A stretch of DNA of 64,000 nucleotides from Cytobacillus suaedae (lineage in GTDB: Bacteria > Bacillota > Bacilli > Bacillales > Bacillaceae_L). Under the pieces are notes generated by a model, which made no database searches, was not told the origin of the DNA, and saw only the letters and a program-made list of their open reading frames with translations. The stretch covers positions 3,497,001 to 3,561,000 of the forward strand of contig CP063163.1 in the NCBI GenBank assembly GCA_014960805.1, given 5' to 3'. Of this stretch, positions 55,475 to 64,000 are shown in pieces; the first letter of the stretch is position 1, and each line of letters opens with the position of its first letter. Position numbers and translations under genes: made by a program.

Positions 55475-56788
55475 ATGAAAGACATCGTACTAAAAAAAAG
55501 AGAAATTTTGACGATCGGTTTAATGCTTTTTGCCTTATTCTTTGGAGCAGGAAATATGATATTTCCACCTCTATTAGGTCAATTGGCAGGATCGAATCTG
55601 TGGATAGCTATTTTAGGCTTTTTACTCACAGGAGTTGGATTGCCTCTTTTAGGAATTATAGCGATAGCTTATTCAGGTGATAATCTACAGTTAATTGCAA
55701 ATAGGGTTAATCCATTATTCGGATTCATCTTTACGCTTACACTTTATATGGCTATAGGTCCATTTTTCGGAATACCTCGTACAGCTACAACTGCATATGA
55801 AATTGGGGTTGTTCCATTTCTTGCAGTAGAGCTTAATGGCAACTTTAGTTTAATGGTCTATACAGTGATCTTCTTTTTAATAACCTATCTATTATCTCTA
55901 AATCCTTCTAAGCTAGTAGATCGAATAGGAAAGTACTTAACTCCTGCATTACTAGTCGTTATCACTTTCTTAGTTGGGAAAGCCATTCTTTCACCTATGG
56001 GTCCACTGCAAAGTCCTGCAGAAAGCTACGAACACTCTCCCTTCTTCAAAGGGTTTATCGAAGGCTATCTAACAATGGATACTATTGCAGCATTGGTCTT
56101 TGGTATTGTGATTATTCACTCAGTAAAGGAAAAAGGAGTCACCAATAAAAGATTATTATTGAAAACATGTACAATTGCTGGTCTCATTGCAGCATGTGGA
56201 CTTGCTATCGTCTATGTTTCTTTGGCCTATCTTGGGGCAACAAGTGTAGAGGCAATAGGATATGCTGAGAACGGAGGAATTATATTATCTTCGTCCGCAA
56301 GTTACTTATTAGGTTCAGTCGGGACAAGTATTCTAAGTATCGCAATTACTTTTGCTTGTCTAACCACATCTGTAGGCTTAGTTTCAGCATGTGCAAAGTA
56401 TTTAACAACTCTTACAAACAAAATTTCTTACAAGTCATTTGTTGCACTTTTAGTACTATTTAGTATGGGTGTGGCTAATGTTGGACTAACGCAACTTATT
56501 GCATTTTCCGTACCAATTTTGATTATTATCTATCCTTTGGCAATCGTACTTATCTTACTTTCTTTTGCACAGCCAATTATCGGAGAGAAAAGAATGATTT
56601 ATTCATTAGCACTCTTAGGAACAGGTTTGGTTAGTATAATTGATGGTCTTACTAGTGCTGGCATTGAGTTTCCTTTACTTCTACAATTTTTAAGAGAGTA
56701 TTTACCTTTATATGAGCAAGGTATCGGTTGGGTGGTTCCAGCAATTATTGGAGCAATACTCGGTTATCTATTCTCTAAAAGAAATTAA
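55475..56788 (+). CDS. braB: branched-chain amino acid transporter BraB/BrnQ
   Basis: 437 residues with about twelve membrane helices, LIVCS family. The N-terminal signature LMLFALFFGAGNMIFPPLLGQLAG is typical. Imports leucine, isoleucine and valine with a cation. Located beside ezrA as in B. subtilis. Upstream is an AT-rich region (55238-55474) where CodY-type control is plausible, but no AATTTTCWGAAAATT-like site stands out. Convergent with ezrA. Confidence 0.93.
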   Translation: MKDIVLKKREILTIGLMLFALFFGAGNMIFPPLLGQLAGSNLWIAILGFLLTGVGLPLLGIIAIAYSGDNLQLIANRVNPLFGFIFTLTLYMAIGPFFGIPRTATTAYEIGVVPFLAVELNGNFSLMVYTVIFFLITYLLSLNPSKLVDRIGKYLTPALLVVITFLVGKAILSPMGPLQSPAESYEHSPFFKGFIEGYLTMDTIAALVFGIVIIHSVKEKGVTNKRLLLKTCTIAGLIAACGLAIVYVSLAYLGATSVEAIGYAENGGIILSSSASYLLGSVGTSILSIAITFACLTTSVGLVSACAKYLTTLTNKISYKSFVALLVLFSMGVANVGLTQLIAFSVPILIIIYPLAIVLILLSFAQPIIGEKRMIYSLALLGTGLVSIIDGLTSAGIEFPLLLQFLREYLPLYEQGIGWVVPAIIGAILGYLFSKRN

Positions 56789-56796
56789 TTTTACAC

Positions 56797-56832
56797 AAAA
56801 GCCCTTATGACAAGTCATCATAAGGGCTTTAT
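56797..56832. terminator. bidirectional terminator of braB and ezrA
   Basis: Perfect 13-bp stem AAAGCCCTTATGA / TCATAAGGGCTTT, with TTAT after it. Confidence 0.9.
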
Positions 56833-56835
56833 TAT

Positions 56836-58542
56836 CTAAATATGTTGTTTTGGTTCTCTATCATCTATGATGGCTTGGATTCTTTTTAGTGCACCTGGCT
56901 CAATCTCATCTATTGCGCTAGCAGCCTGTTCCAAGGCTGTTTCATATTCAAATTTCCTGAAAGACTTTTCTGCTTCTAGAAGCGCTTCAGAGATTGAACG
57001 ATAGCTACTTCTATAGCGGTTTCCATATTGAATGACCTGTTCAACCAGATAAACCTGTTCAATTAAATCCTCTGTTATCGTTGTAGTATTTGATACTATA
57101 TCCTGAGCATCTTTTAGTATCTGATTAACTACCTTCATGTTTAGAGGTTTTTCTTCAAGCTTCACAACAACTGCTTCTAAGCTATCTTTTGCATCAACAA
57201 GAAGTTCTTTATATCCTTGAGGCAAACCTGGGACATTACTCTTTGCTAATAATCGTTTTGATTCTGTTAGTGCTTTTCTCATTTCACTTAACTGATCACG
57301 AGCATATAATTCATCTTTACGGAGTGTTTGTAAAGACTCACAATATTTAATATGCTGCTCTTTCACTGATTCAATTTGACTATGAACATCCTCAAGTTCT
57401 TCTTGAATTAACGAATAGGCAATATGTTCCTCATTTAATTTTGTCTGAATTGATAAAAATTGCTTCAATAACTGTTTTATCTGCTTTACAATCGCTTTAT
57501 GTGTTTGAATCTCGTCCTCCGTCAGTCTGTAACTCTGTTGGACAAATTCAGTTTCATCTCCTGAAGATTTACTTTCCTCATGTAAAGAATGAAGCACTTG
57601 TTCTATTTTACTTACTTCCTGTTGAATATAATGATTAGCAGTGACCTCTTTTTCTAATAGGTCATATAAACCTTCAATTGACTCCTTTATATCGATTATC
57701 GCTTCTTTTGCTTCCTTAATCTCCAGTTTCTCAATGCGGTTAAGATTTTCGACTACCTTATTCTGCAAAAGCTCAACCTCATTTTCAATTTGAAGATGAT
57801 CAAGCATAAAGCCACTATTTTGCATTTCTTTGTAGCCAGCAATCATATCATCTAATTGAGATGGAATATAAGATTGGTATTCAGTTAATAACTCAGGTAT
57901 TTCCGAAATGTATTCCTGCATGATAGAGAGACTGTCTTTAATAAAGAGTACAATTTCTCTAGCTTCTAAGTAATTACCCTGAGTGGTTGCATCCTCAAAG
58001 GTTGAAAACTTTTCATTAACTTCCTCTAATCTCTTTTCTAAACCTGCCTCTGCCTTACCAAAGGAAAGATGATGAGCAAGCAAGGACTTTTTAACATTTC
58101 GGTAAATAGACTTTAACTCTCCGATTTGCACTCTATTTTTTTCTTCACTACCGATTAGGTCTTTAAGTTCTTCCAAAATTTTAGCTATAGTGTCTTCTGT
58201 TTGCTGTAAGATATTTTCAATTTTTTGAAGTACTGCTTTTGATTTACTAAAACGGTATTTATCAGCTAATTCTTCAGCATCAAATAGATACTCTTCAATA
58301 TTAGGTAGATTTAAGGTAACAATTTCATCCCACTGTCTTCTCCATCTTTCAAAGAGTTCTTCTGTTTGACCTGTCATATTTAGTTCTTTTACTTTTGAAA
58401 TCTCATCTGTGACCGGACGATTCATTACATCTATTTTCCATGCTTCTAAACGATCAACTTCTTTATAAATTTTTTTCCTAAAATAAATTCCTAAAATCAA
58501 AATAAGTGCAACAACAATAATAATGCCGATTATGATTTCCAT
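56836..58542 (-). CDS. ezrA: septation ring regulator EzrA
   Basis: 568 residues (B. subtilis EzrA about 562). One N-terminal membrane helix (MEIIIGIIIVVALILILGIYF) with the bulk in the cytoplasm as long spectrin-like coiled coils. The conserved C-terminal patch is present (YGNRYRSSYRSISEALLEAEKSFRKFEYETALEQA). It restrains FtsZ-ring assembly away from mid-cell and recruits penicillin-binding protein 1. Ribosome site AAGGGGG. Confidence 0.95.
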   Translation of the reverse strand: MEIIIGIIIVVALILILGIYFRKKIYKEVDRLEAWKIDVMNRPVTDEISKVKELNMTGQTEELFERWRRQWDEIVTLNLPNIEEYLFDAEELADKYRFSKSKAVLQKIENILQQTEDTIAKILEELKDLIGSEEKNRVQIGELKSIYRNVKKSLLAHHLSFGKAEAGLEKRLEEVNEKFSTFEDATTQGNYLEAREIVLFIKDSLSIMQEYISEIPELLTEYQSYIPSQLDDMIAGYKEMQNSGFMLDHLQIENEVELLQNKVVENLNRIEKLEIKEAKEAIIDIKESIEGLYDLLEKEVTANHYIQQEVSKIEQVLHSLHEESKSSGDETEFVQQSYRLTEDEIQTHKAIVKQIKQLLKQFLSIQTKLNEEHIAYSLIQEELEDVHSQIESVKEQHIKYCESLQTLRKDELYARDQLSEMRKALTESKRLLAKSNVPGLPQGYKELLVDAKDSLEAVVVKLEEKPLNMKVVNQILKDAQDIVSNTTTITEDLIEQVYLVEQVIQYGNRYRSSYRSISEALLEAEKSFRKFEYETALEQAASAIDEIEPGALKRIQAIIDDREPKQHI

Positions 58543-58591
58543 AACTAGCCCCCTTACTTTCTATTAAATCTAGTTTTAAAAAGATCATTAG

Positions 58592-58756
58592 TTAGAAGGC
58601 ATGAACCCATAGATATTTATTTTCAGTCGATTTATCCCATTCGACAAATTCCGCCAATAACTCATCTAATTGTTTACGATATTTATAGATACATACTAAA
58701 TATTGGTGTATTTTCAATGTTTTTATGATACCATGTAAACGACAATTTTTGACCAA
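58592..58756 (-). CDS. possible small ORF, unknown function
   Basis: 54 codons from a TTG, open for about eight codons more with no better start. The product is basic then acidic and looks helical (IIKTLKIHQYLVCIYKYRKQLDELLAEFVEWDKSTENKYLWVHAF). No convincing ribosome site was found. It may be a gene remnant upstream of ezrA or a chance frame; the patterned composition of the C-terminal half is the only argument for it. Confidence 0.25.
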   Translation of the reverse strand: MVKNCRLHGIIKTLKIHQYLVCIYKYRKQLDELLAEFVEWDKSTENKYLWVHAF

Positions 58757-58833
58757 AATTTTAAAATTTTTTACAGAAATTCATTAATTTTTCCTATAAA
58801 AGATTTAAATTAAAACATTTAATAGATTATAGG

Positions 58834-58882
58834 CAAAAAAATCCTTCTCCTCTGGTTTAAAATACACCAGTGGAAAAGGATT
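58834..58882 (-). terminator. terminator of refZ
   Basis: Long stem with arms AATCCTTCTCCTCTGG (58840-58855) and CCAGTGGAAAAGGATT (58867-58882), some mismatches, followed by T7 on the minus strand. Confidence 0.8.
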
Positions 58883-58931
58883 GAGTAAGCTTTATACACT
58901 ACCTGTTGATTTCACTTACAGGCACTAACTA

Positions 58932-59585
58932 TTATATTGAAAGTGCAATTTGGTTATTTGTTTTTACTGCTTTTTCAAAGGGCTCTGAGACAGTAGCATT
59001 AATCCAACGCTCTATTTCCTTATAGTACTGCTCTGTAAAGTACTCTTCATTCGGCATTACATGAAGTACCTCTACCAAATACTGAGGATGGAGGTAAGGC
59101 ATACTAAGCATACCTTTTAACTGGATAATGGTAAAAGGGATAGCCAGTTTTTTAAATTCCTTTTGCTTGATACCAATTTCAAAAATAGTTTTTAAATAAT
59201 ACCTTTCTTTCGCAAGATAGGTAGTCATTATTTCCCTAATTAATAGTGTATCTAATGTTAACTCTCTTAAGACGAAGCGAGTAAGGTGTCTATTGCTTTT
59301 TTGATAGACTAGTATATCCTTTACAACGAGTAGTAAGCACTCTTTCGCAGACCTTTTATCTAACTCATCAAACCTAGCTTCAATTACTTTAAGGTATCCT
59401 TCAAAGAAGTTTGATATTAAATACTCAAGTAAGCCATTCTTATTTTCGAAGTAATAGGATATGTTGGCTACATTAACATTCGCCTTATTCGCTATTTCTC
59501 TAACCGAAGTGCCATCAAACCCCTTGGTATTGAAATAATAAACTGCTGCATCAATTACCTTCTTCTTTGTTTCTGTTTTCAACAT
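58932..59585 (-). CDS. refZ: RefZ-like TetR-family regulator
   Basis: 217 residues. TetR helix-turn-helix at about 8-52 (KKKVIDAAVYYFNTKGFDGTSVREIANKANVNVANISYYFENKNGLLEYLI) and a helical C-terminal half. It matches B. subtilis RefZ (YttP) closely in length, in SYYF-K-GL and in MPYLHPQYLVEVLHVMPNEEYF. RefZ binds palindromes near the chromosome arms in sporulating cells and adjusts Z-ring position. The neighbours ezrA (division) and ytsP match the B. subtilis locus. I did not find a clear RefZ binding motif here. Confidence 0.88.
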   Translation of the reverse strand: MLKTETKKKVIDAAVYYFNTKGFDGTSVREIANKANVNVANISYYFENKNGLLEYLISNFFEGYLKVIEARFDELDKRSAKECLLLVVKDILVYQKSNRHLTRFVLRELTLDTLLIREIMTTYLAKERYYLKTIFEIGIKQKEFKKLAIPFTIIQLKGMLSMPYLHPQYLVEVLHVMPNEEYFTEQYYKEIERWINATVSEPFEKAVKTNNQIALSI

Positions 59586-59729
59586 AATCCCTCCATATCA
59601 ATACTCCCTATATAAACCTTTCTAGAATATATATTTAACTCCTTTAACTTTCGCTCGACAAAGTTATGCGGAAATCTACTTTTTCTGCTATTATAAATGT
59701 AATTTGTTACAATAGAATGGAGGTTTATC

Positions 59730-60218
59730 ATGTTTAACGTCGAAATGTATAAAGGAACTAAAGAAGAAAACTATCAGTTTGTCATCAAACAACTAACTGC
59801 TTTAATTGAGGATGAAAAAAACACAATTGCAAATCTAGCAAACGCCTCAGCTTTATTAAATCAGTTTCTTGAAAATATAAATTGGGTTGGCTTTTACATT
59901 ACTGAAGGTGAACAGCTTGTACTCGGACCGTTCCAAGGACTTCCGGCTTGTGTTCGGATCCCGTTTGGAAAAGGTGTTTGTGGTACCTCTGCCCAAAACA
60001 AAGAAACATTAAGAGTAGCCGATGTACACTTATTCCCTGGCCATATTGCTTGTGATGCTGCTTCTGCATCAGAAATCGTTGTACCCATGATCAAAAACAA
60101 CAAGGTGCTAGGCGTACTTGACATTGATAGCCCAATAAAAGATCGATTTGATGAAATTGACCAAGAATACTTAGAGAAGTTTGTTGATGTATTAGTAACT
60201 TATATGAATGAAGCTTAA
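59730..60218 (+). CDS. ytsP: free methionine-(R)-sulfoxide reductase (GAF domain)
   Basis: 162 residues, single GAF domain. The three catalytic Cys of fRMsr are in place: LPACVRIPFGKGVCGTSAQNKETLRVADVHLFPGHIACDAASASEIVVPM. It reduces free Met-R-sulfoxide. B. subtilis has this gene (ytsP) beside refZ. Ribosome site TGGAGG. Convergent with the methionine gamma-lyase gene, so two methionine enzymes adjoin across a palindromic element. Confidence 0.93.
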   Translation: MFNVEMYKGTKEENYQFVIKQLTALIEDEKNTIANLANASALLNQFLENINWVGFYITEGEQLVLGPFQGLPACVRIPFGKGVCGTSAQNKETLRVADVHLFPGHIACDAASASEIVVPMIKNNKVLGVLDIDSPIKDRFDEIDQEYLEKFVDVLVTYMNEA

Positions 60219-60235
60219 AGATGGTTTAATTATTT

Positions 60236-60270
60236 AAAAAACCTTACCGATAGTATGGTAAGGTTTTTTT
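60236..60270 (+). terminator. terminator of ytsP
   Basis: Perfect stem AAAACCTTACC / GGTAAGGTTTT and T run. Confidence 0.9.
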
Positions 60271-60315
60271 GATTGATCTTTATAGAATGCTATTCCTTTA
60301 AATATATAACACACA

Positions 60316-60443
60316 GTGGATTGGAGCGGAAGGCACTTGACTCCTGCGGGAAATGAGGAAAAGTCGAGACCCCACAGACGGTAAGTCGAGGAGGCTCGAC
60401 TTCCTCCCCGCGGAAAGCAAGTGCCTGCAGCAAAAAGGAACGG
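60316..60443 (+). repeat. modular palindromic element, copy R9
   Basis: Forward copy of 128 bp without the nested hairpin. Ends GTGGATTGGAGCGGAAGG and a degenerate CAGCAAAAAGGAACGG. The apex has changed to GACGGTAAGTCGAGG. It lies between the convergent ytsP and methionine gamma-lyase genes. Confidence 0.83.
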
Positions 60444-60466
60444 TGGTTAGAGTACTATCCCTAGTA

Positions 60467-61663
60467 CTATCCCTTTAAAACCAAAACATCTAATGCCTGC
60501 TTTAAATCACTCCAAATATCTTCCCATGCCTCTAAACCTACAGATAGACGTATCATGTTATCAGTAATTCCCATCTTCTTTCGTTCTTCTTCAGGAACAA
60601 CAGCATGAGTCATTGTAGCTGGGTGTTGAATTAGGGTCTCAGCATCGCCTAAACTTACTGCAATTTTTATTAATTTCAATTCATTCAGTACCCTTTGTGC
60701 CTCTTCTTTTGCACCCTTTACCGTAAATGCTATTAATCCACCAGCCTGTTTCATTTGTTTTTTCATAATCGCATATTGTGGGTTACTAGGATCACCTGGA
60801 TAGTAAATCTCCTCAATTCCTTTATGTTGCTTTAGTAACTCAGCAATCTTGGCTGCATTGGAACAATGACGGTCCATTCGGACAGGTAATGTTTTTAATC
60901 CACGAAGTAAGAGCCATGCATCAAACGGTGAAATAATACCACCTATATCCTTTTTTGTCGTCATGGCAACATTACCGATAAACTCCTCTTTTCCAACAAC
61001 TAAACCAGCAATTACGTCTCCATGACCACCAATATACTTTGTCGCACTGTGGATTACAATGTCACAACCTAATTTGATTGGTTGTTGTAGGTAAGGAGAA
61101 GAAAAAGTGTTGTCTACAACTACTGGGACATTGTATTTTCTTGCTACCTTCACAACTAGTTCTAAATCAATAAGTGTCATTGTAGGGTTAATAGGTGTTT
61201 CTACATAAATAACTTTTGTGTCAAAGGACATTGCTTCTTCAATTGCTTGTTCTGAATCCATATTGCTGAAGCTGTGCTTGATATTGTATTTCTCATCCAT
61301 CAATTGAAGTAATCCAAATGTACATCCATAAACACCTTTAGAACATAATATATGATCGCCGGTTTTGGTTAGAGCCAGAAGAACTGCTGAAACAGCAGCC
61401 ATTCCAGAACCAAATGCAAGACCTGCCTCGGCACCTTCAATTAAAGCGATTCTTTCTTCGAGTGTTCTAACAGTCGGATTTCCTAATCTAGAATAGATAA
61501 ACCCATCCTCTGCTCCAGCAAATCTTCTTTCTCCTTGCTCAGCTGTTTCAAAAGTGAATGTTGACGTCTGAAATAAAGGCGGCGTTAAACTTCCACTATG
61601 GTTTTTAGAGTTGTACCCTCCGTGGATAACAGTTGTTTCTATTTTTTTATCTTGATTAGCCAT
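60467..61663 (-). CDS. megL: methionine gamma-lyase (Cys/Met metabolism PLP enzyme)
   Basis: 398 residues, PLP Cys/Met family. PLP Lys in IHSATKYIGGHGDVIAG; phosphate-binding GSGMAAVSAV. The YGCTF tetrad (GVYGCTFGLLQLM) holds the Cys that marks methionine gamma-lyases rather than cystathionine enzymes. It would cleave methionine to methanethiol, ammonia and 2-oxobutyrate. A good cre-like site upstream suggests catabolite control. Ribosome site AGGGGGATG. Cystathionine gamma-lyase is the main alternative. Confidence 0.85.
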   Translation of the reverse strand: MANQDKKIETTVIHGGYNSKNHSGSLTPPLFQTSTFTFETAEQGERRFAGAEDGFIYSRLGNPTVRTLEERIALIEGAEAGLAFGSGMAAVSAVLLALTKTGDHILCSKGVYGCTFGLLQLMDEKYNIKHSFSNMDSEQAIEEAMSFDTKVIYVETPINPTMTLIDLELVVKVARKYNVPVVVDNTFSSPYLQQPIKLGCDIVIHSATKYIGGHGDVIAGLVVGKEEFIGNVAMTTKKDIGGIISPFDAWLLLRGLKTLPVRMDRHCSNAAKIAELLKQHKGIEEIYYPGDPSNPQYAIMKKQMKQAGGLIAFTVKGAKEEAQRVLNELKLIKIAVSLGDAETLIQHPATMTHAVVPEEERKKMGITDNMIRLSVGLEAWEDIWSDLKQALDVLVLKG

Positions 61664-61723
61664 CCAAATTCATCCCCCTAATTTTATACTCCTATTATTA
61701 GGATATGATAAAACAGTTTGTAT

Positions 61724-61737
61724 TGAAAGCGTTTTCT
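61724..61737 (-). promoter_or_regulatory. candidate CcpA cre site upstream of methionine gamma-lyase
   Basis: TGAAAGCGTTTTCT matches the known cre pattern (TGAAARCGYTTTCA) except the last base. It lies about 60-75 bases upstream of the methionine gamma-lyase start. Confidence 0.5.
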
Positions 61738-61780
61738 TTTTACAAAAAAAAGGAAAGGGTGTAAATGTGGATTGTGGATA

Positions 61781-61816
61781 AAAAAAGCATCCAAGAGATA
61801 GTAACCTCTTGAATGC
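61781..61816 (-). terminator. terminator of GAF-GGDEF gene
   Basis: 11-base arms GCATCCAAGAG / CTCTTGAATGC (one mismatch) then TTTTTTT on the minus strand. Confidence 0.85.
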
Positions 61817-61832
61817 AAAATTTCTAACCAGA

Positions 61833-63674
61833 TTACACTATGCTTTCTTCTTGAACGACTACTTGGTTCTTTCCGTTCTCTTTTGCCATATATAAGGCCT
61901 TGTCTGCCCTTTTAAATAGTTTGAATGCATTATCCTGATAACTTTGATTCCAATGGGATAATCCACAGGAAATTGTCACTTTAGGAGAGGTTTGGTTCTC
62001 TACTTTTTCAACAATTCTCTTAGCTATTGCTGTACCTGCTGCTAGATCAACCTTAGGTAAATAAATGGCGAGTTCTTCTCCACCCCATCTTGCACCAATA
62101 TCATGATCTCTAATATTATCCTTTAATATTTTAGCAACCTGTATTAAAATTTCATCACCTATCTGATGACCATATATATCATTTATACACTTAAAATTAT
62201 CCAAATCTATTAGTACAAATGTTCCAAAGGCATCAGTTGTCATAGATTTTGTAATCATGCTATCAAGGTAGCTACGTGAGTATAATTTCGTTAAATGATC
62301 TGTTATAACCAGGTTTTCTAACTCTTCTCTTAACATCGAGTTTGAGAATGCTAGAGTTGAGTGATGAATTAATGATTGAAGCAGCTTAAAGGTTTCAAAT
62401 GAAAAATAGTATGGTTTCTCATGCATTACAATGGCAACACCTTTGATAAGACCGCTTTGAGCCATTGGGACTGCCATTAAAGAACGAAATCTTAAGCCAT
62501 TTAAGGTAGGTTCAGTAGATATATCACCAATGAATAATGTGTCTTTCTCGTCTTTAATTTTTTCATCCACATATTTTAGATATGGATCACTTTGCTCACT
62601 TTCAAAAAAAGGTGTGCTGCCTGGTAGCAATTTAAAACGATCGTTTTCTAATAAAACAAATCCTACCTCTTGTGATCCAAATGACTGTAGAATTTGATCA
62701 GACATAAAGTTCATTGTATCTGTTAATCTTAAATTCGAATTCAATCGATGCGATGTCTCATTAATTAGTTGAAGATCCGAAATTAATCTTTTGGATTGTT
62801 GATACAGTTGGGCGTTTTCTAACGCACTTCCCGCTGTATTCGCAAGTAATTCAATAAATCTGACCTCACTGTGTGGAAAAATGACAGTATTAGGTGCATT
62901 TACTTGTAGCACCCCATACACACCCTGCTTCCCTTTTAGTGGGGCATACAGTATAGATCGCTTCTCTTTTACTGAATCCTCAAACTGTATATCTCCTGTT
63001 ACATAGGCTTGCATTGCAGCAGGATTATCATCGTTATCATACTGGAAATCTTTAATCGGCAAACCGTTATTATTATGATTGTCATGAGAAAGCAATAAAT
63101 AGTAAGTGAATGAAGGATACACATGCCGCAATGTATCTATAATCTCACCTAATACTTCATCCATGTCCATTGTAGAATGAAATTTAGCTGTCACATTAAA
63201 TAATTGTTCATACCTTTTTCCTTCTTCAAATATCTTTGAAAACTCTAGTACCTTTTCAATCAATTTGAAGCCTTCGCAAGCCACTTCTGTTAATAAAGAT
63301 TTTTTTATGGGTACTTGTCTATATTTAAACTCAAATAGTCCAATTGCTTTGTTATTTCTGTATATCTTTGAAATGAAGGTATTAGTCATTCCTTTATCGT
63401 CAAGAATCTCCTGCTCTTCCATCAATTCATTCACGATCTCGTCAGATAGAAAATAACTACCTATATTATTGTTAATGGAACTATTGCTAGAAGCCTTCGG
63501 AAAATAGTATTGCTTCCATTCGTTATAAATAAAGAGAGTCACCTCTTCTAGTTTTAGCTCTTCATTAATTAATATCATTAATTGATTAATTGATTGTTGC
63601 TCATTTTCTTGCACTAAAAAATCAAAGAAATGACTTTTCAATGAAGCCAGTAGCTGAGTCTCTTGGCATTCCAT
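61833..63674 (-). CDS. ytrP: GAF-containing diguanylate cyclase
   Basis: 613 residues from the ATG after GCAGGTGATACG. Tandem GAF-like sensor domains (about 20-145, 160-300 and 310-440) precede a GGDEF domain (about 450-605). The active loop is RWGGEELAIYLPK, an active-type GGEEL, and RDHD five residues before it is an intact inhibitory I-site. It should make c-di-GMP and be product-inhibited. No membrane segment is seen, so the signal is cytoplasmic and unknown. B. subtilis ytrP occupies this slot between ytsP and rpsD. Confidence 0.88.
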   Translation of the reverse strand: MECQETQLLASLKSHFFDFLVQENEQQSINQLMILINEELKLEEVTLFIYNEWKQYYFPKASSNSSINNNIGSYFLSDEIVNELMEEQEILDDKGMTNTFISKIYRNNKAIGLFEFKYRQVPIKKSLLTEVACEGFKLIEKVLEFSKIFEEGKRYEQLFNVTAKFHSTMDMDEVLGEIIDTLRHVYPSFTYYLLLSHDNHNNNGLPIKDFQYDNDDNPAAMQAYVTGDIQFEDSVKEKRSILYAPLKGKQGVYGVLQVNAPNTVIFPHSEVRFIELLANTAGSALENAQLYQQSKRLISDLQLINETSHRLNSNLRLTDTMNFMSDQILQSFGSQEVGFVLLENDRFKLLPGSTPFFESEQSDPYLKYVDEKIKDEKDTLFIGDISTEPTLNGLRFRSLMAVPMAQSGLIKGVAIVMHEKPYYFSFETFKLLQSLIHHSTLAFSNSMLREELENLVITDHLTKLYSRSYLDSMITKSMTTDAFGTFVLIDLDNFKCINDIYGHQIGDEILIQVAKILKDNIRDHDIGARWGGEELAIYLPKVDLAAGTAIAKRIVEKVENQTSPKVTISCGLSHWNQSYQDNAFKLFKRADKALYMAKENGKNQVVVQEESIV

Positions 63675-63845
63675 CGTATCACCTGCATTTTCCTGACAAT
63701 AATTTGACAACTATATTATAATCTTTTTTATAAGATATTTCTCTATTATAATTTATTTTGTAATACAAATGTCTTTTTTCTAATATTTTCATCACAGATA
63801 TCTATTATTTTATTTCCTTTTTTAAAAGAGTTAATAGCAAATGAC

Positions 63846-63874
63846 TTGACTTTTATGTTTCAAAATCATATACT
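63846..63874 (+). promoter_or_regulatory. strong promoter, probably of rpsD
   Basis: TTGACT (63846-63851), exactly 17 bases, TATACT (63869-63874). It reads out of the window toward a gene not visible here; the B. subtilis order (ytrP then rpsD) predicts ribosomal protein S4. Confidence 0.65.
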
Positions 63875-63920
63875 AATCGTTGTGTAAAATATTGCAGCCT
63901 ATGTGATTGGCTTTATGTTT

Positions 63921-63997
63921 CATTTTATTCCTCACATACCATGAGGTGTATCTTGTAACTCTCTGCTGCTAGGGCGAGGATACATGAAAATAAAATG
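63921..63997 (+). promoter_or_regulatory. structured mRNA leader, possible S4 autoregulatory element
   Basis: Downstream of the promoter three stems nest: CATTTTATT / AATAAAATG (63921-63929, 63989-63997), CCTCA / TGAGG (63930-63934, 63942-63946) and TGTATC / GATACA (63947-63952, 63979-63984). Bacillus rpsD leaders fold into an S4-binding structure; identity here is inferred from position. Confidence 0.5.
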
Positions 63998-64000
63998 ACC

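Larger units (their letters stand above)
58543..58931. other. intergenic region ezrA-refZ
   Basis: Holds a weak ORF (58592-58756, minus), an AT-rich tract likely to include the ezrA promoter, and the refZ terminator (58840-58882). Confidence 0.4.

Overview
This window is an AT-rich chromosome segment from an endospore-forming Firmicute of the Bacillaceae (Bacillus-like). Three things support this. Protein sequences match the Bacillus subtilis 'yt' region family by family. Sporulation genes are present (an alpha/beta SASP, YtrH/YtrI, YtfJ). Gene order follows B. subtilis closely: polA-mutM, phoPR, citZ-icd-mdh, pfkA-pyk, accDA, malic enzyme, dnaE, ytrHI, nrnA, ytpI, ytoI, ytkL, moaB, ackA-ytxK, tpx, ytfJ-ytfI-yteJ-sppA, nadK2, ytcI, ssp, thiI-iscS, braB, ezrA, refZ, ytsP, GGDEF and probably rpsD just past the right edge. 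Most genes lie on the minus strand.

Layout. 1-2600 is a small accessory patch next to mutM. It holds a broken small gene, a 38-residue Cys-cluster protein, an actin-like ParM/ParR-type segregation pair with a promoter and candidate operator repeats, and an orphan 147-residue protein. 2868-9244 holds mutM, polA, the hflK-hflC membrane protease-modulator pair and a GNAT. 9445-16766 holds the phosphate two-component system, a MaoC-like hydratase and the TCA genes citZ-icd-mdh. 17073-26264 holds ytwI, ytvI, fxsA, glycolysis (pfkA-pyk), fatty-acid initiation (accD-accA) and malic enzyme with a FadR-type regulator. 26400-40607 holds dnaE, the divergent ytrH-ytrI, nrnA, ytpI, ytoI, ytkL, an M24 peptidase, a large coiled-coil protein and alanine dehydrogenase. 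40929-50785 holds small unknowns, a universal stress protein, moaB, an EcsC protein, acetate kinase, YtxK, thiol peroxidase, YtfJ and relatives, SppA and NAD kinase. 50840-64000 holds an acyl-CoA synthetase, SASP, thiI with its cysteine desulfurase, BraB, EzrA, RefZ, fRMsr, methionine gamma-lyase and a GAF-GGDEF diguanylate cyclase. It ends with a strong rightward promoter and a folded leader that look like the rpsD leader.

The genes are mostly housekeeping: central carbon flow (pfkA, pyk, citZ, icd, mdh, malic enzyme, ackA, accDA), replication and repair (polA, mutM, dnaE, nrnA), division (ezrA, refZ) and sporulation. Many starts are TTG or GTG. I trimmed about fifteen starts to codons placed correctly after a Shine-Dalgarno sequence.

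The most unusual structure is non-coding. Nine copies of a 130-185 bp modular palindromic element lie only in intergenic gaps. They share a core but carry three kinds of ends and optional nested hairpins. Separately, a 203/204-bp tandem array of hairpins sits behind ald. I saw no rRNA, tRNA, CRISPR array, transposase or integrase.
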